Made by a program: the position numbers and the translations under genes. The notes under the pieces are model-generated. The model saw only the letters and a program-made list of their open reading frames with translations, did no database searches and had not been told where the DNA came from. Shown one piece after another: positions 38,680 through 47,830 of a stretch of DNA of 64,000 nucleotides (position 1 is the stretch's first letter; the number at the start of each line of letters is the position of its first letter). This DNA comes from Vibrio splendidus (GTDB taxonomy: Bacteria; Pseudomonadota; Gammaproteobacteria; Enterobacterales; Vibrionaceae), in NCBI RefSeq assembly GCF_001557875.1, contig NZ_LNRF01000006.1:224027-288026 (forward strand), given 5' to 3'.

Positions 38680-39829
38680 CGCCGCTCTCCTCTAAAGCAT
38701 TGAGTATTTTTAACCGGTCACGCACAAAGCTTTGTGATTGAGATGAGATACCTACTCTGGTTAACGCACCTTGGTATGACGCTTTAGCTGCGACGAAATC
38801 GAGCTGACGTTCTTGCTGGATAGCTAAGCCTAACCACCAGCGAGCATTATCTGAATCAATCTCAACCAACTTTTGGTAACTTTCCAAGGCCACTTCTTCT
38901 TGCTGAGACTTTTGACTCAATGCCGCACGCATTGCTAGATAATCTTGTGTAGGGTTCGGTGGTAAATGTATTAATGGACTTAAAGCCGCTTCTGCTTGGT
39001 TCGCTTTAACCAAAAGCTTAGATAGGCCCAAGCGTAGCTTTTCACTGTTAATGTTAAGCTTAATCCCTGACTGAAACAGCTCGTACGCTTTACGTGTATC
39101 ACCCTTACCAAAATAGAGAATCGCGAGTTTTTGACGAACATCTTCATTTCGTGGCGTATAACGTAGAGCTTCAGTGTAGCTTTTCAGAGCACCAGTAAGA
39201 TCATTCGCATCAAGCGCTTTTTGAGCTCGCCCTTGTGCATTCACAGATAATTGCTCAGGTGTTAACTCAACCTGTTCGATCAACATTCCGTTATATTCTG
39301 AACCACCAGAAGTTACTGACCCATTAGAGGTAGAGGCTGAATCTGTTTTTGCCACATTAGCAACGTAAATCGGCTGAGGAATTTCAGTCTTAGTCGTTTG
39401 AGGCGCGCTTAGAGCTTTCGTTGATGCTTGCTGTTTTTTAGGCTGTGGGATAGACGCAGCAACCGGATCAGATACAACTGGCTTAGCTTGAACGCTTTTT
39501 ACTATTGCGGAGTTTTCTGTTGAAAAGCTCGCAGAGTCTAGCTTCACCAGTTTCTTAGTTGGTGATGAGATAGGTTGAACTGCTTTCTGAATACCATTTG
39601 AATCATCAACGACAGAGACCTGAACCTGTAAATCTCGAGTTGAGATTGACTGTTCAATCACTGGACCTTGCGATATCGCCCAACCGCCCATTGCTAAACT
39701 CAGAGTAAAGCCTGCTGCGACCCAAACCAATGGGGAACGTGTTTTTACTTTAGGTACAACTGCCGCTTCAATCGAAGTCGCTGATTTTTTCTTTGCTAAT
39801 TCAGACAAGGCGTTGTTAATGACGCTCAT
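38669..39829 (-). CDS. mshN: MSHA biogenesis protein MshN (TPR-containing)
   Basis: MshN is a bitopic accessory protein of the pilus. The 386-residue sequence starts MSVINNALSELAKKK, has one TM helix (WVAAGFTLSLAMGGWAIS), a long Ser/Lys/Pro-rich linker, then TPR repeats from about residue 200 (GRAQKALDANDLTGALKSYT, then RKAYELFQSGIKLN and later units). A role in stabilising the periplasmic part of the machine is inferred. The start at 39829 lies 2 bp after the mshM stop; an earlier in-frame codon at 39847 overlaps mshM. Confidence 0.92.
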   Translation of the reverse strand: MSVINNALSELAKKKSATSIEAAVVPKVKTRSPLVWVAAGFTLSLAMGGWAISQGPVIEQSISTRDLQVQVSVVDDSNGIQKAVQPISSPTKKLVKLDSASFSTENSAIVKSVQAKPVVSDPVAASIPQPKKQQASTKALSAPQTTKTEIPQPIYVANVAKTDSASTSNGSVTSGGSEYNGMLIEQVELTPEQLSVNAQGRAQKALDANDLTGALKSYTEALRYTPRNEDVRQKLAILYFGKGDTRKAYELFQSGIKLNINSEKLRLGLSKLLVKANQAEAALSPLIHLPPNPTQDYLAMRAALSQKSQQEEVALESYQKLVEIDSDNARWWLGLAIQQERQLDFVAAKASYQGALTRVGISSQSQSFVRDRLKILNALEESGDAN

Positions 39830-39831
39830 AA

Positions 39832-40671
39832 TTAATTCCAACCCCACAGTATTGGCGTTTTAAATTTAGGCTTACACACATCGTATGTTTCATGCATAGC
39901 GGAAAACAGATGCTGGTTGTCGATACTTTTCTTATCTTCACTGAACGACAGCAATAGAGCCTTATGACAAAGTTGATTGATCAATCTAGGGATACCTAAC
40001 GACGATCGACAAATCGCCTTTTTTTGATTCAAACTGAACAACTCAGGATTACCACCAGATTTAGCGATCCGGTTATCAATATACGCCACCGTTTCATCGA
40101 GAGTCAGCGGCCTCAAAATTGAACTAAACGTGATTCTTTGGCGAAACTGTCTGAGATGGTAAGCCTCTAGTCGAGCATCCAGCTCAGGCTGCCCCAATAA
40201 AACAATCTGCAGCAGCTTTTTATCTTCTGTTTCAAGGTTGCCAAACAGCCTTAGTGTTTCGAGAGCTTCATCCGATAGGGCCTGAGCTTCATCAAGAATT
40301 GCCACCACTCTTAAACCCGAATTGTGCAATTCAATGAGCTTATGCTGAATGTTGTCAACCAAGGTTGCTTCACTGTCGATAGTCAAACCGAGCTCTTTAG
40401 CAACGGCTTGGCGTAGGTCTGCACCTGAGAGCACAGGGTTTGGCAGGTAAATTAGAGCGGTACAATCATTTAGATGATTGACTAGCATCCGGCAAACCAT
40501 GGTTTTTCCAGTACCGACCTCTCCGGTGACCTTAATCACGCCCTCGCCCATTTCTAACGCCGATATTACCGTCTGAATCGCTTCAAAGTGAGGCGCTAAA
40601 CCATAAAAAAAATCGGTATTCGGCGTTAAGGTAAATGGCAGTTGTTCAAAACCAAAATGAGCTTGATACAT
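39832..40671 (-). CDS. mshM: MSHA biogenesis ATPase MshM (ExeA-like AAA)
   Basis: MshM is an AAA-type ATPase similar to ExeA/GspA, thought to help secretin assembly through peptidoglycan. The 279-residue protein begins MYQAHFGFEQLPFTLTPN, a typical ExeA start, with Walker A GEVGTGKT and Walker B VVAILDEAQALSDEAL. It ends after the AAA core, without the long periplasmic domain of ExeA. It lies 52 bp after mshL. Confidence 0.93.
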   Translation of the reverse strand: MYQAHFGFEQLPFTLTPNTDFFYGLAPHFEAIQTVISALEMGEGVIKVTGEVGTGKTMVCRMLVNHLNDCTALIYLPNPVLSGADLRQAVAKELGLTIDSEATLVDNIQHKLIELHNSGLRVVAILDEAQALSDEALETLRLFGNLETEDKKLLQIVLLGQPELDARLEAYHLRQFRQRITFSSILRPLTLDETVAYIDNRIAKSGGNPELFSLNQKKAICRSSLGIPRLINQLCHKALLLSFSEDKKSIDNQHLFSAMHETYDVCKPKFKTPILWGWN

Positions 40672-40723
40672 AAGTAACCTAGCTTAGTTAGATGCTGCCA
40701 ATCTACATTGAAAAAGCAAGTAA

Positions 40724-42394
40724 CTACTCTTCATCATCTGGGAACCACTGTTGAAGCAGATCTCGAGAACGCTCTAACTCTGTTTGCCATGTGTTCACAC
40801 CGACGATTGTCGGTTTAAGCAAGATCACAAGCTCAGTTTTTTGTGTCAACTGACTGGTATTACGGAATAAGTGGCCAAGGGCTGGAATATCACCAAGGAA
40901 TGGAACTTTAGAGGTTACATCGCTGGTATTTGATTTCATCAAGCCACCAATAACTACAACATCACCATCTTGAGCTCGAATCACTGAGTCAGACTCACGA
41001 ATGGAGCTTTTTGCCAGAGGAAGCGTCACGACCCCCGTTGTTGAACCCAAGTTAAGCTCTTTGACCTCTTCATCCACCTCAATAACTGCCGGGTGGACAT
41101 GTAAGAACACACTGCCTTTATCATCGATCTGAGGTGTCACGTCCAAAGAGATACCAGAGAAAAACGGGGTTAATTCAACCTCAGGAGCGACATTCGCGTT
41201 ATCGCCACTACCAACAGCACTTGATAAATCAGTTACATAGTATTCATCAGTACCCACTTTAATAACCGCTTTCTGGTTATTCGCAGCTGTCACTCTAGGG
41301 CTAGACAGCACGTTCAAATCACCCTGTGTATCCATGAAACTTAATACTGCTTCAAAGCTACCACCAGAAACAACTAGGTTAGATTGACCACCTAAAGCTG
41401 CACCAATTGGGTCCATTCCTGGCAATGTACCTGGGATTATCGTACCGGCTGCATCTTTAACAATAGAGCCCATGCCAATTGTGTAGTTAGTACCATTTGA
41501 CGAGAACATCTTGGTCCAGTTAATACCCTGCTGGTAGCCATCACTCAAAGTCACTTCCATGATCTTTGCTTCCAAGATCACTTGGCGTTGTAAGCGCTTC
41601 TGAGATACGCCTAAGAACTCTCGAACTTCACGGATTTCATCAGGATAAGCACGCACAGTAATCACACTGGCTTGCGGGGTAACAACGACGCTCTGTCCAT
41701 CACCAGAACCAATTAAGTGAGCAACGGCGGCTTCAAGTTGTGGCCAAAAGTCACTTTCAGAGGTCGTTTCAATCTCTGTACCACCGTTCGATGTAGAATT
41801 CGATGAGTTAGAAGAGTTGGATGAATTCGACGAATTTGAATTGGAACTGGAAGAGCTCGACGAGTTTGAATCAGAAGTCGTGATTGTCCCTGTCGTGATC
41901 GTCGTTAATGAGCGACCAGAACGTTTAACTTGTAAGTAGTCGACAGGGATCGTTACAGTGCGCAGACCTGCTGGGTAAACCTGAATAACCTTGCCACGCT
42001 TTTCTATATCGTAACCATACATATCTTGAGCAACAGCCAGCACTTCATCTAACGTCACATCGGTTAGATTTAAAGTGAGTTTCCCAGCGACACTTGGATG
42101 AATAGCGGCACTGTATTCAGTACCTTTTACTAGGCTTGCAAAAAACGTTCTCGCTTCAACACCCTTAGCCTGAATACGAAAACGCTTAACCGTTTCCATT
42201 CCCGGAGACATAGAGTCAGAACTAAGCTGAGGCATAAGGTCATCTTGTACCGACGAAGGTAGATCATGAAGCGCTTTGCTATTGGCTTCATTAATTGATT
42301 CGTTTAAAGATTCTTTAATCTCAACAGGATCTCTATGCCCCATCGAACAGCCGACCAAAGATGACACTAGGATTGCTACTACAAGTTTACGCAT
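40724..42394 (-). CDS. mshL: MSHA outer-membrane secretin MshL
   Basis: MshL forms the outer-membrane ring through which the pilus emerges. It is a lipoprotein: the signal peptide ends LVGC, with the lipidated Cys at about 16. An N-domain (SGRSLTT region preceded by VTLDEVLAVAQDMYGYDIEK) is followed by a pure Ser/Asn linker (about residues 172-205), then the secretin core, with VILEAKIMEVTLSDGYQQGI, NVLSSPRVTAANNQKAVIKV and GDVVVIGGLMKSNTSDVTSK. At 556 residues it is normal for the family. It lies between mshK (15 bp) and mshM. Confidence 0.95.
   Translation of the reverse strand: MRKLVVAILVSSLVGCSMGHRDPVEIKESLNESINEANSKALHDLPSSVQDDLMPQLSSDSMSPGMETVKRFRIQAKGVEARTFFASLVKGTEYSAAIHPSVAGKLTLNLTDVTLDEVLAVAQDMYGYDIEKRGKVIQVYPAGLRTVTIPVDYLQVKRSGRSLTTITTGTITTSDSNSSSSSSSNSNSSNSSNSSNSSNSTSNGGTEIETTSESDFWPQLEAAVAHLIGSGDGQSVVVTPQASVITVRAYPDEIREVREFLGVSQKRLQRQVILEAKIMEVTLSDGYQQGINWTKMFSSNGTNYTIGMGSIVKDAAGTIIPGTLPGMDPIGAALGGQSNLVVSGGSFEAVLSFMDTQGDLNVLSSPRVTAANNQKAVIKVGTDEYYVTDLSSAVGSGDNANVAPEVELTPFFSGISLDVTPQIDDKGSVFLHVHPAVIEVDEEVKELNLGSTTGVVTLPLAKSSIRESDSVIRAQDGDVVVIGGLMKSNTSDVTSKVPFLGDIPALGHLFRNTSQLTQKTELVILLKPTIVGVNTWQTELERSRDLLQQWFPDDEE
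41781..41880 (-). repeat. Ser/Asn microsatellite-like linker inside mshL
   Basis: About 33 codons encode only Ser and Asn, with a few Thr and Gly, in a repeating NSS unit. The DNA is built from related 9-base units (gaa-ttc-gat-like on the plus strand). Such repeats can change length by slippage in steps of three codons without shifting frame. Confidence 0.75.
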
Positions 42395-42409
42395 GTCTTC
42401 ACTCTAACC

Positions 42410-42736
42410 TTAATTATTCTTAACATCTAAAGAGAACATCTCTAATTTCCACTGCTTAGAGCTTCTCTGCAGAGTGACGTATTCTGGATCTATGTTCTTA
42501 ACTCGGTACCCTCGGATCGTTTCCCCTTGACCGAGAACCTGACCATTCAGAATGGCATAACAAGGTGCATCTCCCTTGCACACAATACTTTCTAGAGAAG
42601 GTAGACGATAACGAGTTGGCGCTTTCTTAGCTGTCTTCTGTTGAGGTGAAAGCCAGCCTAATGGCGCAGTGGGATCTTGCTCAGCCCACACCGCGGAACT
42701 GCTAAACAGCAGAAATAACAAAAGAGTTCTAACCAC
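42410..42736 (-). CDS. mshK: MSHA biogenesis protein MshK
   Basis: MshK is a small periplasmic protein, probably equivalent to PilP/GspC-like pilot or alignment proteins. The 108-residue sequence has a signal peptide (VRTLLLFLLFSSSAVWA), then the conserved DPTAPLGWLSP, a Cys pair (IVCKGDAPCYAI) and a beta domain (VLGQGETIRGYRVKNIDPEY). It overlaps mshJ by 8 bp and precedes mshL. Confidence 0.9.
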   Translation of the reverse strand: MVRTLLLFLLFSSSAVWAEQDPTAPLGWLSPQQKTAKKAPTRYRLPSLESIVCKGDAPCYAILNGQVLGQGETIRGYRVKNIDPEYVTLQRSSKQWKLEMFSLDVKNN

Positions 42737-43376
42737 CGATAAACTCCTGTCTAGTACCTAACGTGTAAACCTCGAAAACCAGTCGAGCTTTAGGATATTC
42801 TTCTACTGAGTATTCAAATGTGCGCCAGTAGTAGCTAACAGGCAAAGATTCAAGCGCTTGAAGATAAGTTGAAATATCAAAGTAACTGCCCGTCAATTCC
42901 ATTCTCACAGGGTGAAGAAAGTAGCCAGAATATTCACTGGTCTCTTTATTATTCGAAATCGCTTCCGGTTTTAACGACTCCAGCGACTCAAGCTTTAGCC
43001 CATTACCGGCATTAAGAACACTCTCCAATAATTGCGACATTTGAGAAGGCGTAATCAATCCATCGACAATCTCTGAAAGTTGCAGAGAAAGGTCTTGGCT
43101 CTCTCGCATGAGTTTCTTGTATTCGAGGTTAATTTCTTTATCTGGGTCTTTGTTTAACTTAGCTTGCAGAACAAGTAATTCACCCTGCTGCCTTTGATTC
43201 GATTGAGTCAGGCTCATCGTCTTGGCATTTTTCGCTTGTAAGTCGAGATACGCGGGCTCAACCAATAAGGTGAATAACAACATGGACAGGCCAACAAAAC
43301 CACACACAGAAAGTAGCCATTTTTCTCTTTGGCTTAATGCAAGAAACTTATCGCTAAGCTGGTTCCACTGTTGCAT
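42729..43376 (-). CDS. mshJ: MSHA biogenesis protein MshJ (PilO-like)
   Basis: MshJ is an inner-membrane alignment protein similar to PilO/GspM. The 215-residue protein has a short cytoplasmic start (LALSQREKWLLSVCGFVG), one TM helix, a coiled coil (about 45-100) and a ferredoxin-like periplasmic domain (VRMELTGSYFDISTYLQALE). Its ATG overlaps the mshI stop by one base. Confidence 0.9.
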   Translation of the reverse strand: MQQWNQLSDKFLALSQREKWLLSVCGFVGLSMLLFTLLVEPAYLDLQAKNAKTMSLTQSNQRQQGELLVLQAKLNKDPDKEINLEYKKLMRESQDLSLQLSEIVDGLITPSQMSQLLESVLNAGNGLKLESLESLKPEAISNNKETSEYSGYFLHPVRMELTGSYFDISTYLQALESLPVSYYWRTFEYSVEEYPKARLVFEVYTLGTRQEFIGG

Positions 43377-44818
43377 TATTTACTCTCCCTGCGAGTACTT
43401 AATTCAAACGTCACCACGTCCTGGTCATTACGGCCAATTTTAAGTTTTTCAAAAGCACGTCCGACTAAATTAAGCTCACTCTTAAACTGACCAATCCAGT
43501 TCGGAACGACATTTGCGTTACGAGCCAAACCACTAAGATCTAAAGTGTCGTGGGTCATGTAGATGTGCGAAAGAGAGATGTCATTTCGGCCTAATTTAGC
43601 TAAGGAATTCATGACGCCAGAATACCCGACTTGTTGGGATTCGTCGTATTGTCCGACCGCCTTCAAAGCCTCTTTTTTAGCCTCAGTCTCACGTTTGAGA
43701 CGCGCAACAGCCGCCACTTTCTCTGCGGACGGTTTATGTTGAGTTAACTTACTATTCAACTGGTTAACTTGCTTGTTAAGTTGATTCGAGTCTTGTTGCA
43801 AGGCTGTTAGTTCTTTATCTAGATTAGAAGCTTGATACTGCATCGCGAAGTACCCACCAAGCAATAAAACACAAACTATCCCCCAGCTCGCAACAACATT
43901 TGTCAGCGTAAAATATTCTTTTTTAGGCTTAAGGTGTTCAGGGTAAAGGTTGACATTAAAAGTCTCTTTTTCAGCTGCGAGTTTGACCAACAAACTCTCT
44001 GAATTATCACGCTCACCTTCAACCAACAATGAAACTGTCGAGCTCAACGTACTATTTAAAGCACTTTGTAATTCAGCCTCATCTTCCTCATCACAACAGA
44101 CTTTTAACTGATGAAGTTGAGTGCCTTTAATTTGAGAAGAAAGGTAATCTATCGAACGTTGTAGTTCTAAAGCGAGACCATCTAACTGTAGGGCACTTGA
44201 TGCTACGCCAGTTAAAGGTGGAACAACACTTCGAATCGTTCTTTGAAAACAAACGGTATTTTCAACAAACGCACCAAGCTTAAAGTGTGAATTTGAGCTG
44301 CGCTGTAAAAGTATGAAGTTAGACAACTCGCCAGCACTGTAACCCCAGATTTCATCTTCAGGAGCGACTCCAACTAATTCGATCTGAACCGAGTTGGCAA
44401 TATTTAGAAGCTTATCTAACAGCTTTTTAGGCAAGACATACACTTGCAGCTTGTTCGACGTCGGAAGCGCGACCGCACTCGCCGTGATCTCAGTAACCCT
44501 TTCAGAAACGAGATCTTTGAGTAAAAATGGCAACGCAACCGACCATTCACTCTCTGGAATGTCCGGTTTATCAAGTTGATAGGTTTGGTAGTAGTTAGCA
44601 CAGACAACCAACTGGAGACGATTACTGGTAAACGCCTCACTGCTAAGCGATTTTTTTAGCGCACTCTCCCAGTCCCCATTAACCACGGGAATGCTGGTTA
44701 CTTGAGGTTCTTGTTCTGTCGATGAAATATAAATGGCATCATTGCCCAGCAGGACAACTTGCGAGCTACCTTTATTATTCGTTGGCTTTATCTTGTCTAA
44801 AATCGCTTTAAAATTCAT
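43376..44818 (-). CDS. mshI: MSHA biogenesis protein MshI (PilM/PilN-like)
   Basis: MshI appears to combine a cytoplasmic PilM/GspL-like part with a PilN-like membrane and periplasmic part. The first ~280 residues are soluble; a TM helix (VVASWGIVCVLLLGGYFAMQ) is followed by a coiled coil (LDKELTALQQDSNQLNKQVN) and a small periplasmic domain. This 480-residue length is usual for Vibrio MshI. It lies 2 bp after csrD; in V. cholerae a secretory-operon promoter is placed upstream of mshI. Confidence 0.9.
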   Translation of the reverse strand: MNFKAILDKIKPTNNKGSSQVVLLGNDAIYISSTEQEPQVTSIPVVNGDWESALKKSLSSEAFTSNRLQLVVCANYYQTYQLDKPDIPESEWSVALPFLLKDLVSERVTEITASAVALPTSNKLQVYVLPKKLLDKLLNIANSVQIELVGVAPEDEIWGYSAGELSNFILLQRSSNSHFKLGAFVENTVCFQRTIRSVVPPLTGVASSALQLDGLALELQRSIDYLSSQIKGTQLHQLKVCCDEEDEAELQSALNSTLSSTVSLLVEGERDNSESLLVKLAAEKETFNVNLYPEHLKPKKEYFTLTNVVASWGIVCVLLLGGYFAMQYQASNLDKELTALQQDSNQLNKQVNQLNSKLTQHKPSAEKVAAVARLKRETEAKKEALKAVGQYDESQQVGYSGVMNSLAKLGRNDISLSHIYMTHDTLDLSGLARNANVVPNWIGQFKSELNLVGRAFEKLKIGRNDQDVVTFELSTRRESK

Positions 44819-44820
44819 TC

Positions 44821-46836
44821 TTAACTACTACTCTTACGCCATCGATTTCTTCGTCCAACTTTTACAACAGATTCCGCTTTTGCAGCCTTTTCAACGTGAT
44901 TAGGCAAAGGGATAATTTGTTGTTCTTCGTCGAAATATCTCCCTTGATAGCCGTTAATGCCTAACTCTATCAAGGTGTTCTTTTCTTGTTTTGTCTCGAC
45001 TCCAACAGCAATAACTTGAGTTGAAGAATCACCGCATGCCCCAATTAAGCTTCGAACAAACAGTTGATTCTCATGCCTTTGGTCAATTTTCTTTATTAGG
45101 CTTCGATGAAGCTTAATGTAATTAACCTTCAAGTCCTTTATATAGTGAGTGCTAACAATGGTTCGCCCCGCTTGACCAACCACCACTTTACACCCTAAAC
45201 CTCGCAGCATCTTTGCCACCGGTCTCATATAATCAAGATGAGCAATCAAGTGTCCTTCCGGAAACTCAAAAGCAAGCTGAGAGCGGTGCTGAGCAGAGAG
45301 TTGTAACAACTCACTCCTAAACCACTTAAAATGCTGTTTATTAGCAAATGGGGTAACATTCAGATTCACTGAATAGTTGATAGATTGAGTTGATTCTTTA
45401 AGCGAACGCAACAAAACCTTCAAAACAGATTGATCCATTTGAGCTTGATAACCCACTTGCTCTACTGCAGGCATAAATCGAGACGATTTCAATAAACCCT
45501 TGTCAGGGTCCTGAATTCTAGTAAATATTTCTCTATGTAATTCATTAGCTTGACCAGATTCCGGCATAAGATAACACCGCTGAGCAAAGATTACTAAATT
45601 TTCAGGAAGCAGAGCTTTATCAAGTAATGTTCTCCAACGAACACTGCCTCTATCCAACTCATTCTTATTCTGTTTCGGGTAACGGCTCCAGTTATTTATA
45701 CGCTCCAACTGGGCACTCTTTAATGCTGTTTCCGTTTCATCCATGATCTGACTGTGGCGCTCACCTTCGGTATACATAGTCACACCGATATGACACCAGT
45801 TATCAGGTTCCAAAGGCTCTGGCGGGTTTAATTTATCTAACTGCCTTAGACACTGAGCTGCCAAAGTCGCAATATCTTTTGCACCCTGGTGAGGGATAAA
45901 TACAGCAAAGTCCGCGTCGTAATAGCGAGAAAAAATGACATCGGGATAACGCTGAACGATATTCGATAAGACTTCACCCACTTCAATAATAAAGCCGTCA
46001 GTGGTTTGCTTGTCGTTAGCATCACGAACTTGTTCCCATTCGTCGATACGTATCAGTAACACACCACCTCGGGCACCACTCTCATGCAGTACCGATTCCA
46101 GTTTATTATCAAATAAAACTCGGTTTGCCGTACCCGTGAGTTTATCTAGGAAGGTATGGGTACGAATAAAGGTATCAAAGCGACTTCGCTCTTGACGAGC
46201 GTCTTGCAGCTCTTCGATCAATACATCTAAGGCTTCACTTGCAGTATAAGGCCATTCACGCTCATCCCCCTTTGCGTGAGGTTCAACCTGCCCAGCAAGG
46301 ATCATTCTTCCTCGCTCTTCTAAGATCTCAGAACCCATGAGTTGCTCTTTCAACCAACGAACACCGTGAGCTAGACAGAACAAGACCAATGCGACAGCCA
46401 AAGTAATTGACCACATCGCTTCCATTGAGTAGTTGTAGCCAATATAAGGAGGAAGCGCTTTAAATTCGATTAGGTAACCTTCATTACGCTCTAAAATAAA
46501 GCTTTTTTCATAAAGACGATTGGGATCTATCTGTGGGGAGGTATCTTTGAAACGATAGACGATGCCAGTCTTGTTCGAGAGTTTCATCTCAACAATATTG
46601 CTCGCTTGCAACATCTTAGGCATCCAGCGCTGCATTGAATACGCGGCGTCTGGATCTTCCATCTCTTTATCTACAACCTCGACAATACCAACCAAATAGT
46701 GATCTAAATACTCCTGCCCAATGCGCTTAAAGGAGAGTGTGCCACCAATAAAAAGGATGAACATTGCACTGATAACTATCACGGTGACAAATGCGACCAA
46801 TCGGGTGCTCAATTTTAGTGTCGGGGTATATCTCAT
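44821..46836 (-). CDS. csrD: RNase E specificity factor CsrD (MshH), degenerate GGDEF-EAL
   Basis: CsrD (MshH in V. cholerae) targets the small RNAs CsrB/C for RNase E decay and thereby affects CsrA. The 671-residue protein has an N-terminal TM helix (VAFVTVIVISAMFILFIGGT), a periplasmic domain, a second TM helix (AMWSITLAVALVLFCLAHGV), a GGDEF-like domain from about 220 and an EAL-like domain from about 400. The GGDEF site reads YYDAD and the EAL site reads ELHRE, so both catalytic motifs are degenerate, as in E. coli CsrD, and no c-di-GMP turnover is expected. The ATG at 46836 is preferred over a TTG at 46857. mshI follows 2 bp later. Confidence 0.92.
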   Translation of the reverse strand: MRYTPTLKLSTRLVAFVTVIVISAMFILFIGGTLSFKRIGQEYLDHYLVGIVEVVDKEMEDPDAAYSMQRWMPKMLQASNIVEMKLSNKTGIVYRFKDTSPQIDPNRLYEKSFILERNEGYLIEFKALPPYIGYNYSMEAMWSITLAVALVLFCLAHGVRWLKEQLMGSEILEERGRMILAGQVEPHAKGDEREWPYTASEALDVLIEELQDARQERSRFDTFIRTHTFLDKLTGTANRVLFDNKLESVLHESGARGGVLLIRIDEWEQVRDANDKQTTDGFIIEVGEVLSNIVQRYPDVIFSRYYDADFAVFIPHQGAKDIATLAAQCLRQLDKLNPPEPLEPDNWCHIGVTMYTEGERHSQIMDETETALKSAQLERINNWSRYPKQNKNELDRGSVRWRTLLDKALLPENLVIFAQRCYLMPESGQANELHREIFTRIQDPDKGLLKSSRFMPAVEQVGYQAQMDQSVLKVLLRSLKESTQSINYSVNLNVTPFANKQHFKWFRSELLQLSAQHRSQLAFEFPEGHLIAHLDYMRPVAKMLRGLGCKVVVGQAGRTIVSTHYIKDLKVNYIKLHRSLIKKIDQRHENQLFVRSLIGACGDSSTQVIAVGVETKQEKNTLIELGINGYQGRYFDEEQQIIPLPNHVEKAAKAESVVKVGRRNRWRKSSS

Positions 46837-46930
46837 GAATAACGAAATCCTTTTCAACTCACATTATACCGTATTGCTACTTATACTATAAATTGACGTT
46901 GTAAATAAAGCGTTAAGAATTGTAGGTAAC

Positions 46931-46958
46931 AAAAAGCCGCGATAAACGCGGCTTTTTC
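46931..46958 (-). terminator. Terminator of ssb
   Basis: AAAAAGCCGCG-TTTA-CGCGGCTTTTT forms a strong hairpin about 40 bp after the ssb stop. It isolates ssb from csrD. Confidence 0.88.
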
Positions 46959-46997
46959 CAATTTAATACTGTCTTTATAATATATTAAAAACAGGGC

Positions 46998-47552
46998 TTA
47001 AAATGGGATGTCATCATCAAAATCCATTGGCGGCTCATTATATTGAGGTTGAGCCTGCTGAGGAGCTTGTTGAGGTGCTTTCGGCTGCTGTTGAGCTGGA
47101 GCACTGTACTGCTGCTGTTGTTGTGGCTGCTGTGGCTGACCCCAACCACCTTGCTGTTGGTTGTTGCCCATACCACCTTGAGCAGGAGCACCGCCTTGAG
47201 CACGGCCGCCAAGCATTTGCATTACACCGTTGAAGCCTTGAACAACCACTTCAGTTGTGTAGCGATCTTGACCGCTTTGATCTTGCCATTTACGAGTTTG
47301 AAGTTGACCTTCAATGTAAACTTGAGAACCTTTACGTAGGTATTCTCCAGCAACTTCAGCTAGCTTGCCAAACAGAGCAACACGGTGCCATTCTGTTTTT
47401 TCACGCTGCTCGCCAGTTGCTTTATCACGCCATGACTCTGACGTTGCAATGGTAATGTTCGCTACTGCGCCGCCATTTGGCATGTAACGAATTTCAGGGT
47501 CATTACCTAGGTTACCCACTAATATAACTTTGTTAACTCCACGGCTAGCCAT
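46998..47552 (-). CDS. ssb: Single-stranded DNA-binding protein
   Basis: SSB coats single-stranded DNA and recruits replication and repair proteins. The OB fold begins [20 protein letters not shown], with [26 protein letters not shown] typical of the family, and the last residues MDFDDDIPF are the partner-docking tip. Between about residues 113 and 173 lies a Gln/Pro/Gly-rich disordered linker. It is divergent from qstR across 278 bp. I saw no LexA box next to it. Confidence 0.97.
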   Translation of the reverse strand: MASRGVNKVILVGNLGNDPEIRYMPNGGAVANITIATSESWRDKATGEQREKTEWHRVALFGKLAEVAGEYLRKGSQVYIEGQLQTRKWQDQSGQDRYTTEVVVQGFNGVMQMLGGRAQGGAPAQGGMGNNQQQGGWGQPQQPQQQQQYSAPAQQQPKAPQQAPQQAQPQYNEPPMDFDDDIPF

Positions 47553-47830
47553 GATTTGCTCCGTCTAAATTCATAGTCTCAGAAAATTTTTAGCGCACAA
47601 GAATAGCACGCTTTTCTGCTGTGATAAATCGCTTCCTATTCTCACTCCACTACAAAGAATAAAAACGTAACAAATCATGATATTCAGAGCGATGTTGCTT
47701 TTTTCTCCACTTACAAACCACTCATTTACTTCGCAGATTGATATTCAACGCAAGTCATAAACAAGGTGCTAGAGAAGCGAAAGCGTGCATGACAACGTGA
47801 AATCTCATGTTATTAGAACACGGAGTTTCA

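Noticed and set aside
41781..41880. Repeated 9-base units as a CRISPR-like or mobile repeat
   Set aside because: The units are in frame inside mshL, have no spacers, and encode a Ser/Asn linker.
47553..47830. LexA box upstream of ssb
   Set aside because: I looked for CTG-N10-CAG in the ssb-qstR gap and found no convincing match.
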